Notes under the pieces: generated by a model | The model's input: only the letters and a program-made list of their open reading frames with translations | Database searches by the model: none | Told to the model about the DNA's origin: nothing | From: an uncultured Sphingomonas sp. | Lineage (GTDB): Bacteria; Pseudomonadota; Alphaproteobacteria; Sphingomonadales; Sphingomonadaceae | Reading direction: 5' to 3' | DNA length: 8,467 nt | Assembly (NCBI GenBank): GCA_934555855.1 | Contig: CAKTFL010000075.1 | Location: 1-8,467, forward strand | Made by a program: the position numbers and the translations under genes | Shown: positions 1 to 6,361 of the stretch, in pieces | Numbering within the stretch: position 1 is the first letter of the stretch | Layout: every line of letters starts with the position of its first letter

Positions 1-424
1 GGTTCTGGCTGACCAGCGCCGGTGAATGGGCGCCTGTCGCGGCGTCGGCGAACAGCAGCGACACGTCGCGCGCGCGCACGTCACGGCCATCGATGCGATA
101 GGCGGAGCCGGCACCGCGCTCGATCCGGCGCACCACCTCCGTTTCCTCCGCCCCTTCCGGCCCGACGATCTCCGCCAGGATCGACACCTCGGCGAAGTCG
201 CGCGGCGGGCGGGTGGCGGTGCCGGCGAAAATGACGTCGTCCATGCCCGCGCCACGCATGGACTTGGGGCTGTTCTCCCCCATCGTCCAGCGCAACGCTT
301 CGAGCAGGTTGGACTTGCCACAGCCATTGGGGCCGACGACCCCGGTCAACCCCGGCTCGATCCGAAGGTCGGCGGGGTCGACGAAGCTCTTGAAGCCTGC
401 GAGCCTTAGGCGCTTGATCCGCAT
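1..424 (-). CDS. smc: Chromosome segregation protein SMC, N-terminal head (partial)
   Basis: This is the N-terminal part of the SMC ATPase, which forms the bacterial condensin that compacts and separates sister chromosomes. The window edge cuts it after about 141 codons; a full SMC is usually about 1,150 residues. The protein opens [17 protein letters not shown], the classic SMC/RecN-type head start. The Walker A loop GPNGCGKSN lies at residues 31-39, followed by [11 protein letters not shown] and a stretch rich in [11 protein letters not shown], both typical of SMC. Near the cut, SPALVSQ ends in the Q-loop glutamine (residue 140). The coiled coil, hinge, signature motif and Walker B lie outside the window. 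The ATG at 422-424 is chosen because the family motif begins right there; no clear Shine-Dalgarno sequence is visible. It is the last gene seen in a minus-strand run, 31 nt after the lipoprotein DsbA-like gene, so it is probably co-transcribed with dciA. The identification is very secure. Confidence 0.95.
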   Translation of the reverse strand, partial: MRIKRLRLAGFKSFVDPADLRIEPGLTGVVGPNGCGKSNLLEALRWTMGENSPKSMRGAGMDDVIFAGTATRPPRDFAEVSILAEIVGPEGAEETEVVRRIERGAGSAYRIDGRDVRARDVSLLFADAATGAHSPALVSQN

Positions 425-455
425 GATCGGCGGCGCCCGGCCCCTGGCGTCGTTG

Positions 456-1178
456 TCAGGCGCCTGCGGCCTTGAGCGCCTTCTCGACCTCGTCCCACGA
501 TCCGCCTTCAAGCTTGTTGCCGTTGACGAACAGGGTGGGGGTGGAGCTGACGGTGCCGTCGGCGGTCTTGTCCTGGGTCTGCTTGGTCAGGGCATCGACC
601 TGCTTCATGTCGGCGAGGCACTGGCGGGCCTTCGCCTCGGGCAGGCCACGCTGCTTCATGAAGTCGATCAGGCCCATCTGCTGCGCCATGGCGGGGATCG
701 CCTGGGCCGGGGACAGGTTCTGGATGGACCGCATGAAATCGGGGGTCAGCTTGTCCACGATGCCGGGCTGCGCCTGATATTGCTGTTCCATGACCGGGAA
801 GAAGGCGGCCTCCGGTACGCAGCGGCCGAGCAGCGCGGGCGGCAGGTCGGGCGCGCCGTGAACCAGGAACTCGCGGAACTCGAACGACACCTTGCCGGTG
901 CTGACGTAGTTCTGGGTCAGGGGTTGATAGGCCGCGGTCGTGAACGCGCGGCAGGCCGGGCACAGGCGCGAGCCATATTCGACCAGCTTGATCGGCGCAT
1001 CCGGGTTGCCCATCCGATACCCCTCGGCGGTCTTGGCTACCACGTCGGTCCAGCTCTGCCCGGCAGGCGCGGCCTTGCCGACGACCGGGGCGGCGGGGGC
1101 GGATGAATTGCCCTCCTCGCCGCCCGAACATCCGGAAAGTGCAAGGGCGAGGACGCCGAGAAACAGAAGGGGCTTCAT
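456..1178 (-). CDS. DsbA-family thiol oxidoreductase, lipoprotein, CPAC active site
   Basis: This is a 240-residue thioredoxin-fold protein of the DsbA/thioredoxin_4 type, expected to oxidise, reduce or isomerise disulfides in the periplasm. Residues 1-17 form a lipoprotein signal ([17 protein letters not shown]) with a lipobox at LSGC, so Cys17 should be lipidated and the protein held at a membrane. A low-complexity linker follows to about residue 40. The active site is C73-P-A-C76 in [11 protein letters not shown], and the cis-proline loop is STPTLFVNG (Pro214). Two more cysteines, Cys120 and Cys187, sit in the helical insert and match a pair in the neighbouring paralogue, which suggests a second, structural disulfide. 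The frame is open upstream to 1487, but the lipoprotein signal and a GGAG sequence 8 nt before the ATG fix the start at 1178. It lies 17 nt after the CPHC paralogue. No dsbB or dsbD partner is visible, so oxidase versus reductase cannot be decided. Confidence 0.9.
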   Translation of the reverse strand: MKPLLFLGVLALALSGCSGGEEGNSSAPAAPVVGKAAPAGQSWTDVVAKTAEGYRMGNPDAPIKLVEYGSRLCPACRAFTTAAYQPLTQNYVSTGKVSFEFREFLVHGAPDLPPALLGRCVPEAAFFPVMEQQYQAQPGIVDKLTPDFMRSIQNLSPAQAIPAMAQQMGLIDFMKQRGLPEAKARQCLADMKQVDALTKQTQDKTADGTVSSTPTLFVNGNKLEGGSWDEVEKALKAAGA

Positions 1179-1195
1179 GTCGTTACTCCGAGGGA

Positions 1196-1861
1196 TCACT
1201 TGGCGCCCGCGGCGGCAAGCGCCGGCTGGAGCGCGGCCCAGCTGGCGCCGGACACCAGCTTGCCGTTGATGAGAAAGGCGGGCGTGCCAGCGACGCCGGC
1301 CGGGGTCGCCGCAGTGATGGCGAGGATGCGGTCCGTCTCCGCCTGATCGGCGAAACAGGCGTCCAGTTGGGCATCGGTCAGCCCGGCCGCCTTGCCGATC
1401 GCGGTCAGGCCGGCGCCGTCCGCCTCGGCGCGCACTCTTGCCGGGGCCGGATACATGCGAAGCCGCGCGGCATTCGCCTGGCTCCACTCCATCGCACGAG
1501 GCAGCCAGTTGCGCTGGTCGGCGAAGATGCTCGCGCTGGTCGGAAAGAAACCGCGCGCGCCGGTGCAGCGTGCCACGACCGCCGCGGCCAGGTCGGACGC
1601 GTCGCGGATCAGGTGGCGATATTCCAGGCTGACCTTGCCCGACCGGATCAGCCGCTCCTTCAGCACGGGCGTCGATTCGGCCGAAAAGGCCGCGCAGTGC
1701 GGGCAGGTATAGCTGCCATATTCGATCAGCTTCACCGGCGCCGCCGGATTTCCGAGCAGGAAGGTGCCGCTCGGCAGGCGTGTCGCCACGCTCGACCAGT
1801 CACGGGCCGGTGCGGCGGCGACGAGAAAGGGAAGGCAGAGCAACGCGAGCAGGAAGCGCAT
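1196..1861 (-). CDS. DsbA-family thiol oxidoreductase, periplasmic, CPHC active site
   Basis: A 221-residue DsbA-like protein. Residues 1-18 form a cleavable Sec signal peptide (MRFLLALLCLPFLVAAAPA), with likely cleavage after APA, so it should be soluble in the periplasm. The thioredoxin strand KLIEYGSYTCPHC carries the active site C53-P-H-C56, the dipeptide of classical oxidising DsbA. The cis-proline loop is GTPAFLING (Pro194). Extra cysteines Cys99 and Cys169 match Cys120 and Cys187 of the downstream paralogue. Known alphaproteobacterial DsbAs carry a second disulfide in the helical domain, and this pair fits that pattern. The start is the ATG at 1859-1861, immediately ahead of the signal peptide and 5 nt after the dciA stop; AAGGA lies further upstream, inside dciA. 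The frame is also open upstream into dciA, but that stretch has no family similarity. It is probably translated from the same mRNA as dciA and the second DsbA-like protein. Confidence 0.9.
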   Translation of the reverse strand: MRFLLALLCLPFLVAAAPARDWSSVATRLPSGTFLLGNPAAPVKLIEYGSYTCPHCAAFSAESTPVLKERLIRSGKVSLEYRHLIRDASDLAAAVVARCTGARGFFPTSASIFADQRNWLPRAMEWSQANAARLRMYPAPARVRAEADGAGLTAIGKAAGLTDAQLDACFADQAETDRILAITAATPAGVAGTPAFLINGKLVSGASWAALQPALAAAGAK

Positions 1862-1866
1862 GGCCG

Positions 1867-2397
1867 TCAGCTGATCCTTGGCAGGCGCGGCGGGCCGGCG
1901 ACGACCCCCGCGGCAAGCGATTCGAGTACCGCCCGAAGCTCCGGGTCGGCGATGGTCTTCAATCCCTCGCCGATCTCGGCCGGGACGGGCTTGAGCGACG
2001 GTGGCGCGCGGCGCGGCGCGGCCGCGGTGGCGATGTCGCCCTGACGGATGGCCAGCCTGGCCACGGCGCAATAACCGAAGAAGCGATTCACCCGCTCGAT
2101 GATCTCGGGCGCGATGTGCTGCATCATCGGCGCGTGGGCGCCGCGGACCACCAGGGTCAGCGTGCCGTCCTGCTTCTTTCCCTGCGGAAAGCGGATCGAT
2201 TCGGGTTGGCTGGCTACCGCCAGCCGCGCGCCGACGATCTCCGCCCAGCGGCTGACGATGGCGGATTGGACGAAACCGAAGCGCTTGAACGCCGCGCCGC
2301 CGACCGCGGGCAGCAGTTCGGATACGGCGCGGGAGCGGTTCTGCCGGGCGGGCGGTTCTTCGGGGGCGCGGACGCGCTTGCTCATGTCGTCCGCCAT
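1867..2397 (-). CDS. dciA: DciA-type replicative helicase loader (DUF721)
   Basis: A 176-residue cytoplasmic protein with a DUF721 domain over about residues 22-120: SRAVSELLPAVGGAAFKRFG, then the core VSRWAEIVGARLA with its conserved Trp51, then TLTLVVRGAHAPMMQHIAPEII and the RVNRFFG segment. DUF721 proteins of this type (DciA) help load the DnaB helicase in the many bacteria that lack DnaC or DnaI. The C-terminal 55 residues are Pro/Ala-rich and probably disordered. The start may be Met1 (2395-2397) or Met5 (2383-2385); neither has a strong Shine-Dalgarno, although GGCGGA lies just ahead of Met5. The start is only 14 bp from the divergent mutY start, so its promoter must lie inside mutY coding sequence. 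Being first in a run with two DsbA-like genes and smc puts two chromosome-maintenance genes at the ends of the same probable operon. The DUF721 family call is secure; the DciA role is taken from family knowledge. Confidence 0.85.
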   Translation of the reverse strand: MADDMSKRVRAPEEPPARQNRSRAVSELLPAVGGAAFKRFGFVQSAIVSRWAEIVGARLAVASQPESIRFPQGKKQDGTLTLVVRGAHAPMMQHIAPEIIERVNRFFGYCAVARLAIRQGDIATAAAPRRAPPSLKPVPAEIGEGLKTIADPELRAVLESLAAGVVAGPPRLPRIS

Positions 2398-2411
2398 GCC
2401 ATAGCGCGCCT

Positions 2412-3458
2412 GTGGTCGCCAAGCGCTTCTCTATCTCTGACGCGCTTCTTGGCTGGTACGATCGCCATCGCCGCGAATTGCCCTGGCGCGCCAGGCCGGG
2501 CGAGACGCCCGATCCGTATCGCGTCTGGCTGTCGGAGGTGATGCTTCAGCAGACCACGGTGGCAACCGTCCGCCCGCGATTCGAGGCATGGGTGGCGCGC
2601 TGGCCCGATTTCGCGAGCCTCGCCGCGGCGAGCGAGGCGGAGGTGATGGCCGCCTGGGCGGGCCTCGGCTACTACGCCCGCGCCCGCAATCTGGTCGCTG
2701 CGGCCAAGGCGGTGGTGGCCGACCATCACGGCGCCTTTCCCGGGACGGAGGCGGAACTGCGCCGGTTGCCGGGCCTCGGCGCCTATACCGCCGCCGCGGT
2801 CGCTGCGATCGCGTTCGGCGAGCGCGCGGTGGTGGTCGATGCCAATGTCGAGCGGGTGGTAGCGCGGTTGTTCGCGATCGCTACTCCCCTGCCGGCCGCG
2901 CGCCCCGCGATCCGGGCGGCGGCGGACACGATCACGCCCGACGCCGGGGCGGGCGATTTCGCGCAAGCGATGATGGATCTGGGCTCGGCCGTGTGCACGC
3001 CGAAGCGGCCGCGATGCCTGCTCTGCCCGCTTTCGCCCGCCTGCCGCGCGCTTGCCGCCGGCACGCCGGAGGCGTTTCCCGTCAAGCCGGCCAAGAAGGC
3101 GCGTCCGCAGCGCTACGGCACCGTGTTCTGGCTGGCGCGCGAGAGCGAGGTCTGGCTCGTCCGCCGCCCCGACAAGGGACTGCTCGGCGGGATGCGCGCC
3201 CTGCCGACCGGGCCGTGGGACGACACGCCGCCGGGGCTGGAGGATGCGCCGGCGAAAACCGGATGGCGGCTGCTGAACCGGACGGTGTCGCACGGGTTTA
3301 CGCACTTCACGCTGGAGCTGGCGCTCGCAAAGGCCGATGCGGCGGGGCATCTCCCCAACGGGCCGGGCGAGTGGTGGCCGGTAAGGGAACTGGCGGCGGC
3401 GGGGCTGCCGACGGTATTCGCGCGAGCGGCGGACGCGATGATGGAGGATGGCGAGTGA
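2412..3458 (+). CDS. mutY: A/G-specific adenine glycosylase MutY
   Basis: A 348-residue base-excision repair enzyme that removes adenine mispaired with 8-oxoguanine. The HhH-GPD domain spans about residues 8-215. It shows WLSEVMLQQT with catalytic Glu42, the helix-hairpin-helix LPGLGAYTAAAV (119-130), and catalytic Asp143 in VVDANVERV. A perfect 4Fe-4S loop follows: Cys195, 202, 205 and 211 with 6-2-5 spacing. The C-terminal NUDIX-like 8-oxoG-sensing domain (about 235-345) includes VWLVRRPDKGLLGGM and the FTHFTL segment (296-301), which aligns with the E. coli FSH recognition loop. The start is a GTG at 2412-2414; no other ATG, GTG or TTG gives the full N-terminus, and there is no Shine-Dalgarno, so the mRNA could be leaderless. 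The TGA overlaps the GTG of the next gene by 4 nt, so translation is probably coupled. All catalytic and cluster residues are present, so the enzyme should be active. Confidence 0.96.
   Translation: MVAKRFSISDALLGWYDRHRRELPWRARPGETPDPYRVWLSEVMLQQTTVATVRPRFEAWVARWPDFASLAAASEAEVMAAWAGLGYYARARNLVAAAKAVVADHHGAFPGTEAELRRLPGLGAYTAAAVAAIAFGERAVVVDANVERVVARLFAIATPLPAARPAIRAAADTITPDAGAGDFAQAMMDLGSAVCTPKRPRCLLCPLSPACRALAAGTPEAFPVKPAKKARPQRYGTVFWLARESEVWLVRRPDKGLLGGMRALPTGPWDDTPPGLEDAPAKTGWRLLNRTVSHGFTHFTLELALAKADAAGHLPNGPGEWWPVRELAAAGLPTVFARAADAMMEDGE
3443..3447 (+). promoter_or_regulatory. Ribosome binding site that sets the GTG start of the serine hydrolase
   Basis: GGAGG lies within the last codons of mutY, 7 nt before the GTG at 3455-3457. 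It is the strongest Shine-Dalgarno in this operon. It supports the overlapping GTG start rather than any start further upstream in the long open frame that runs through mutY. Confidence 0.8.
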
Positions 3459-4795
3459 GGCAGGCACAGGTGGTCAGGACGGCATCGATTCTGCTGGCGG
3501 CGTCGCTGCTGGCCGGGCAGGCGCAGCCCCAGGCGCAGCGCGCGTCCCAATCGCAACCCCGCCCCGCAGCCGCCGCTTCGCTGCCCGGCACCCAGGCGCT
3601 GTTCGACGGCTATGTTCGCGACGGCAAGATGCCGGGCATCGTCGGCGCGTTCGGCCTTGGCGATCGGCCGACCCTGTTCGTCAGCACCGGCCGGATCGCT
3701 GAGGAGCCCGGCGCGGCGGCCGCCGGCCCCGACTCGCTCTGGCGTGTCTATTCCATGACCAAGCCGGTCACGGCGATGGCGGCGATGATCCTGATCCAGG
3801 ACGGCCGGATGCGGCTCGACCAGCCGGTCAGCGACTTCATTCCGGCGTTCCGCACGATGCGGGTGCAGCTCAATCCCGACACGCTGGACAGCCGTCCCGC
3901 CCGGCGGCCGATCACGATCCGCAACCTGCTGACCCATACGGCGGGCCTTGGCTACAACATCGTCACCAAGGGGCCGCTGCTGAAGGAATATGAGCGGCTC
4001 GGCATCTTGCCGGCGGCGGTCAATGCCGAGCTGGAACCACGGATGCGCCGCGCCCGGCCGGCCACGCTGCAGGAGTTCGCGAACCGCGTCGCCACCCTGC
4101 CGCTGATCGCCGATCCGGGGACGAAGTGGAGCTATTCGATCGGGCTCGACGTCATGGGCGCGGTGATCGAAAAGGCGAGCGGGATGCCGTTTGACCAGTT
4201 CGTCCATGCCCGCATCCTGGCGCCGCTCGGCATGACATCCACCTATTGGACGGTTCCGGCCGGCGAGGCGAGGCGGCTGGCGACCAACTACACCTTTGTC
4301 GGCGACCACCTGGTGCCGGTTGATCCGGGCGCGACCTCGGTCTGGCTGCGGCCGCCCAGCTTTCCCTATGGCGGCGCGGGGCTGGTCGCCTCGGCGCGCG
4401 ATTACGACCGTTTCCTGCACATGCTCCAGGACAATGGCGCGCTGGGCAAGGTCCGCGTGATGAAGCCGGAAACGGTGAACCTGGCACTGTCCAACCTGCT
4501 GCCGTCCGGCGTCACCTTTGGCGGGGTCGGTGGTGGGACGGGCGGCACCAACGCTGCAGTGCCGATGGGCTATGCCGCGGGCGGATCGGTGTACCTGGCC
4601 GATGGACCGAATGGGGTGCCGTCCAAGGGCACTTACGGCTGGGGCGGCGCGGCGGGCACCATCGCCTTTGTCGACCGCGCCAAGCGCATCAGGGGCACGA
4701 TCATGGTCAACTACTTCCCCGCCGACAGGTGGCCGGTCAGGGCCCAGGCCCTCGCGACGCTGGGCAGGGACATTGCCGGGCTGGCCGGCCGGTGA
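3455..4795 (+). CDS. Beta-lactamase-family serine hydrolase, secreted
   Basis: A 446-residue member of the class C beta-lactamase/esterase family (PF00144 type: penicillin-binding-like esterases, D-aminopeptidases and lipases). Residues about 8-25 form a signal peptide (SILLAASLLAGQAQ), so export to the periplasm or surface is expected. A Gln/Ala/Pro-rich linker leads to the fold at about residue 45. The nucleophile motif is S100-M-T-K103 in WRVYSMTKPVTAMAA. LLTHTAGLGYNI (158-169) is the usual helix of this family. The second motif is Y227-S-I in KWSYSIGLDVMG, in place of the YxN of true class C beta-lactamases. The third-motif region is GWGGAAGT (395-402), not KTG. These substitutions point to an esterase or peptidase-like hydrolase rather than an antibiotic-destroying enzyme; the substrate cannot be told. 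The start is the GTG overlapping the mutY stop (GTGA), with GGAGG 7 nt upstream. Its end overlaps nudC in the same way. Confidence 0.9.
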   Translation: MRQAQVVRTASILLAASLLAGQAQPQAQRASQSQPRPAAAASLPGTQALFDGYVRDGKMPGIVGAFGLGDRPTLFVSTGRIAEEPGAAAAGPDSLWRVYSMTKPVTAMAAMILIQDGRMRLDQPVSDFIPAFRTMRVQLNPDTLDSRPARRPITIRNLLTHTAGLGYNIVTKGPLLKEYERLGILPAAVNAELEPRMRRARPATLQEFANRVATLPLIADPGTKWSYSIGLDVMGAVIEKASGMPFDQFVHARILAPLGMTSTYWTVPAGEARRLATNYTFVGDHLVPVDPGATSVWLRPPSFPYGGAGLVASARDYDRFLHMLQDNGALGKVRVMKPETVNLALSNLLPSGVTFGGVGGGTGGTNAAVPMGYAAGGSVYLADGPNGVPSKGTYGWGGAAGTIAFVDRAKRIRGTIMVNYFPADRWPVRAQALATLGRDIAGLAGR

Positions 4796-5670
4796 TCATA
4801 CCGGGCTTCACTGGCGGCACGCTCGATCGCGCCGACGCGCTGCGACACGATGCGGCCGGGTTGGCGGCGGCGGCGGCCGACCCGACCGCGCGGCTGCTGC
4901 GGCTCGACGGGCTGATGCCGGGCGCGGATGCGGAGGGGGCGCTCGGTTGGACGGGCGTCGAGGGCGTGCCCGCGGAGCGGCTGGCGCTGCTCGGGCTGGA
5001 TGCGGGGCGGCCCCGTTTCGTCGCGCTGCCGGGCGCGGGTGCGGGCGTGGACCCCGGCCCCGCGATGCGAAGCCCCGAGCTGATGGCGGCGCTCGATGCA
5101 CTCGCGCCGGGCGAGGCGGCGACCTATGCCGCCGCGCGCAGCCTGGTACTGTGGCACGCGCGGCACGGCCATTGCGCGGTGTGCGGCCACGCCACCAGCC
5201 CGTTCCGCGCCGGCTGGGGCCGCGCCTGCTCCCATTGCGCTGCCGAGCATTTCCCGCGCACCGATCCCGTCGTCATCATGATCGCCGAGCATGACGGTCG
5301 CGCGCTGCTCGGCCGTCAGCCGAGTTGGCCGGCCGGCCGCTACTCGGCCCTCGCCGGCTTCCTGGAACCGGGCGAGTCCATCGAGGAGGCGGTCGCCCGT
5401 GAGGTTTTTGAGGAATCGGGCGTCCGCGTCGGCAACGTCCGCTATGTCGCCAGCCAGCCTTGGCCCTTTCCGTCGCAGCTGATGATCGCCTGCATCGCGG
5501 AAGCGGAGGACGACGCGATCACCCTTGACGCCAACGAGCTGGAGGACGGCATCTGGGTGCCCCGCGCACTCGTCCGCGCGGTTCTGGCGGGCGGGGAGGG
5601 GCCGTTCCTGCCGCCGCCGCGCTATGCCATCGCCCGGACCCTGCTGGAGGTGTGGGCGGGCCTGGACTGA
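4792..5670 (+). CDS. nudC: NAD(+)/NADH diphosphatase NudC
   Basis: A 292-residue NUDIX hydrolase that cleaves NADH to NMNH and AMP; E. coli NudC also removes NAD caps from RNA. The N-terminal domain begins GFTGGTLDRADALR, typical of alphaproteobacterial NudC. A zinc ribbon follows with Cys128, Cys131, Cys146 and Cys149. The NUDIX box is complete: Gly189, Glu195, Arg203-Glu204, Glu207-Glu208 and Gly210, with the correct 5- and 7-residue spacings. The NADH-specific signature SQPWPFPS (221-228) lies after the box, which separates it from other NUDIX families. The start is GTG 4792-4794, overlapping the hydrolase TGA by 4 nt. An in-frame ATG at 4729 would add 21 residues read through the previous gene, without family similarity. 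It is the third and last gene of the mutY operon; no convincing U-tracted terminator follows. Confidence 0.95.
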   Translation: MIIPGFTGGTLDRADALRHDAAGLAAAAADPTARLLRLDGLMPGADAEGALGWTGVEGVPAERLALLGLDAGRPRFVALPGAGAGVDPGPAMRSPELMAALDALAPGEAATYAAARSLVLWHARHGHCAVCGHATSPFRAGWGRACSHCAAEHFPRTDPVVIMIAEHDGRALLGRQPSWPAGRYSALAGFLEPGESIEEAVAREVFEESGVRVGNVRYVASQPWPFPSQLMIACIAEAEDDAITLDANELEDGIWVPRALVRAVLAGGEGPFLPPPRYAIARTLLEVWAGLD

Positions 5671-5931
5671 CCGCAAAGGGCGCGCGCCACGCTCCCGCCC
5701 CCGACCCCGTTCCCGTCCATGGTGATTCGTCCATGACGATCCTCCCACTGCCAATGCATCCGGTCCGGACGTATCCCGCTGATCGCGGCGCCCGAGCGGC
5801 CGGCGCGTCGGCAGGGGCCAGCAGGGCCCGGACAAGGTCGCGATCGCGAAAAGCTCAGGATCGCCGCAGCTCGATCGCGCAGCATTGCAAGCCGTGAGCA
5901 GGTCGCTGCGCCCTGCGCGGCGCAGCAGGCC
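5671..5931. other. Spacer between nudC and the TonB-C gene, with a duplicated gene fragment
   Basis: I see no intact gene here. Its right third (5827-5902) is an exact copy of DNA from inside the downstream gene. The left part has a short inverted repeat (CATGG 5718-5722 and CCATG 5731-5735, 8-nt loop) and a repeated CGTCCATG, neither convincing as a terminator. In the frame of the downstream gene the spacer is open from 5737 onward but has no ATG, GTG or TTG. The last codons before 5932 read AAPCAAQQA, which resembles the end of a signal peptide. An ATG at 5733 opens a 54-codon Arg/Ala-rich frame ending at 5897 that looks like no protein I know. Confidence 0.7.
5827..5902 (+). repeat. 76-bp direct repeat, copy 1 (displaced gene fragment)
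   Basis: All 76 bases match 6084-6159 in the same orientation. In the matching reading frame this copy would encode the same TonB-C core segment as residues 52-76 of the downstream protein. That frame has no start codon and runs into a TGA at 5933-5935. The identity stops sharply on both sides (g versus a on the left, t versus a on the right). It sits 29 bp upstream of the ATG of the gene it copies. Confidence 0.97.
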
Positions 5932-6360
5932 ATGACGCATGAAGAGGCGGTGACCTTCGCCCAATGGCAGGAACGCGTGCAGCACGAACTGAACAAGCAC
6001 TTGCGCTACCCGCGCTTCATGGGAGGGCAGGATGCCGCAACCGGGATCGTGCGCGTGAAGTTCAACTGCAGCGAGTCCGGCCACCCGGACAAGGTCGCGA
6101 TCGCGAAAAGCTCAGGATCGCCGCAGCTCGATCGCGCAGCATTGCAAGCCGTGAGCAGGATCTCGACGCTGCATCCGCTGCCCAGCGATTTTGCGCACGG
6201 GCAGGCGTATCAGGCGATGGTGATGTTCGATGCCTATGCGAAATACGGCTATGACGACCGCTTTAAGAAGATGTCGGATGAAGCGGACAAGATGAACGTG
6301 CGCTTCGTGCATCCGCAGGTCGCGTCGGCCGGCATCGCCCGCGCGGCGGGCAGTCGCTGA
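5932..6360 (+). CDS. TonB C-terminal-domain protein, probably missing its original 5' end
   Basis: A 142-residue protein whose residues about 12-85 match the TonB C-terminal fold: HLRYPRFM, then GIVRVKFNCSESGHPDKVAIAKSS, then LDRAALQAVSRI and a terminal HPLP. Such domains in full TonB contact outer-membrane receptors; small periplasmic versions with a signal peptide are common in sphingomonads. Here no membrane anchor, proline-rich linker or signal peptide is present from the ATG at 5932. That ATG has only AGG 2 nt before it, a poor ribosome site. The codons just upstream read in frame as AAPCAAQQA, like a signal-peptide end, and directly abut a duplicated 76-bp piece of this gene (5827-5902). 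I infer that the native start was lost and that this is either a cytoplasmic remnant or a pseudogene. The final 45 residues are charged and unassigned. Its stop lies 1 bp from the stop of the opposing LuxR-like gene. Confidence 0.75.
   Translation: MTHEEAVTFAQWQERVQHELNKHLRYPRFMGGQDAATGIVRVKFNCSESGHPDKVAIAKSSGSPQLDRAALQAVSRISTLHPLPSDFAHGQAYQAMVMFDAYAKYGYDDRFKKMSDEADKMNVRFVHPQVASAGIARAAGSR
6084..6159 (+). repeat. 76-bp direct repeat, copy 2 (inside the TonB-C gene)
   Basis: This is the presumed parental copy, since it lies in an intact domain context. It covers the third base of codon 51 through codon 76 of the TonB-C gene, including KSSGSPQLDRAAL. It is identical to 5827-5902, with starts 257 bp apart. 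Confidence 0.97.
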
Positions 6361-6361
6361 G

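Noticed and set aside
213..1106. A 297-codon plus-strand open frame over smc and the lipoprotein DsbA-like gene.
   Set aside because: It runs antisense to two well-supported genes, has no family similarity and no ribosome site.
2588..3454. An open frame from 2588 that would give the serine hydrolase a 289-residue N-terminal extension through mutY.
   Set aside because: It overlaps a fully conserved mutY in another frame, is low-complexity Gly/Arg-rich sequence, and a strong GGAGG plus signal peptide mark the true GTG start at 3455.
3113..4420. A 435-codon open frame on the minus strand opposite mutY and the serine hydrolase.
   Set aside because: Its product is Arg/Gly/His-rich with no motif. 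It mirrors the high-GC codon pattern of the real plus-strand genes.
5679..5688. GGCGCGCGCC palindrome after nudC as a terminator.
   Set aside because: It is a short self-complementary GC run with no loop and no T-tract, expected by chance at this base composition.
5733..5899. A small gene at 5733 reading MTILPLPMHPVRTYP.
   Set aside because: It has no ribosome site or hydrophobic signal, becomes Arg/Ser-rich within the duplicated fragment in a frame other than that of the TonB-C gene, and stops there.
4711..6084. A 457-codon minus-strand open frame opposite nudC and the following spacer.
   Set aside because: It lies over a complete NudC with all catalytic residues, and its translation is typical antisense composition without recognisable domains.
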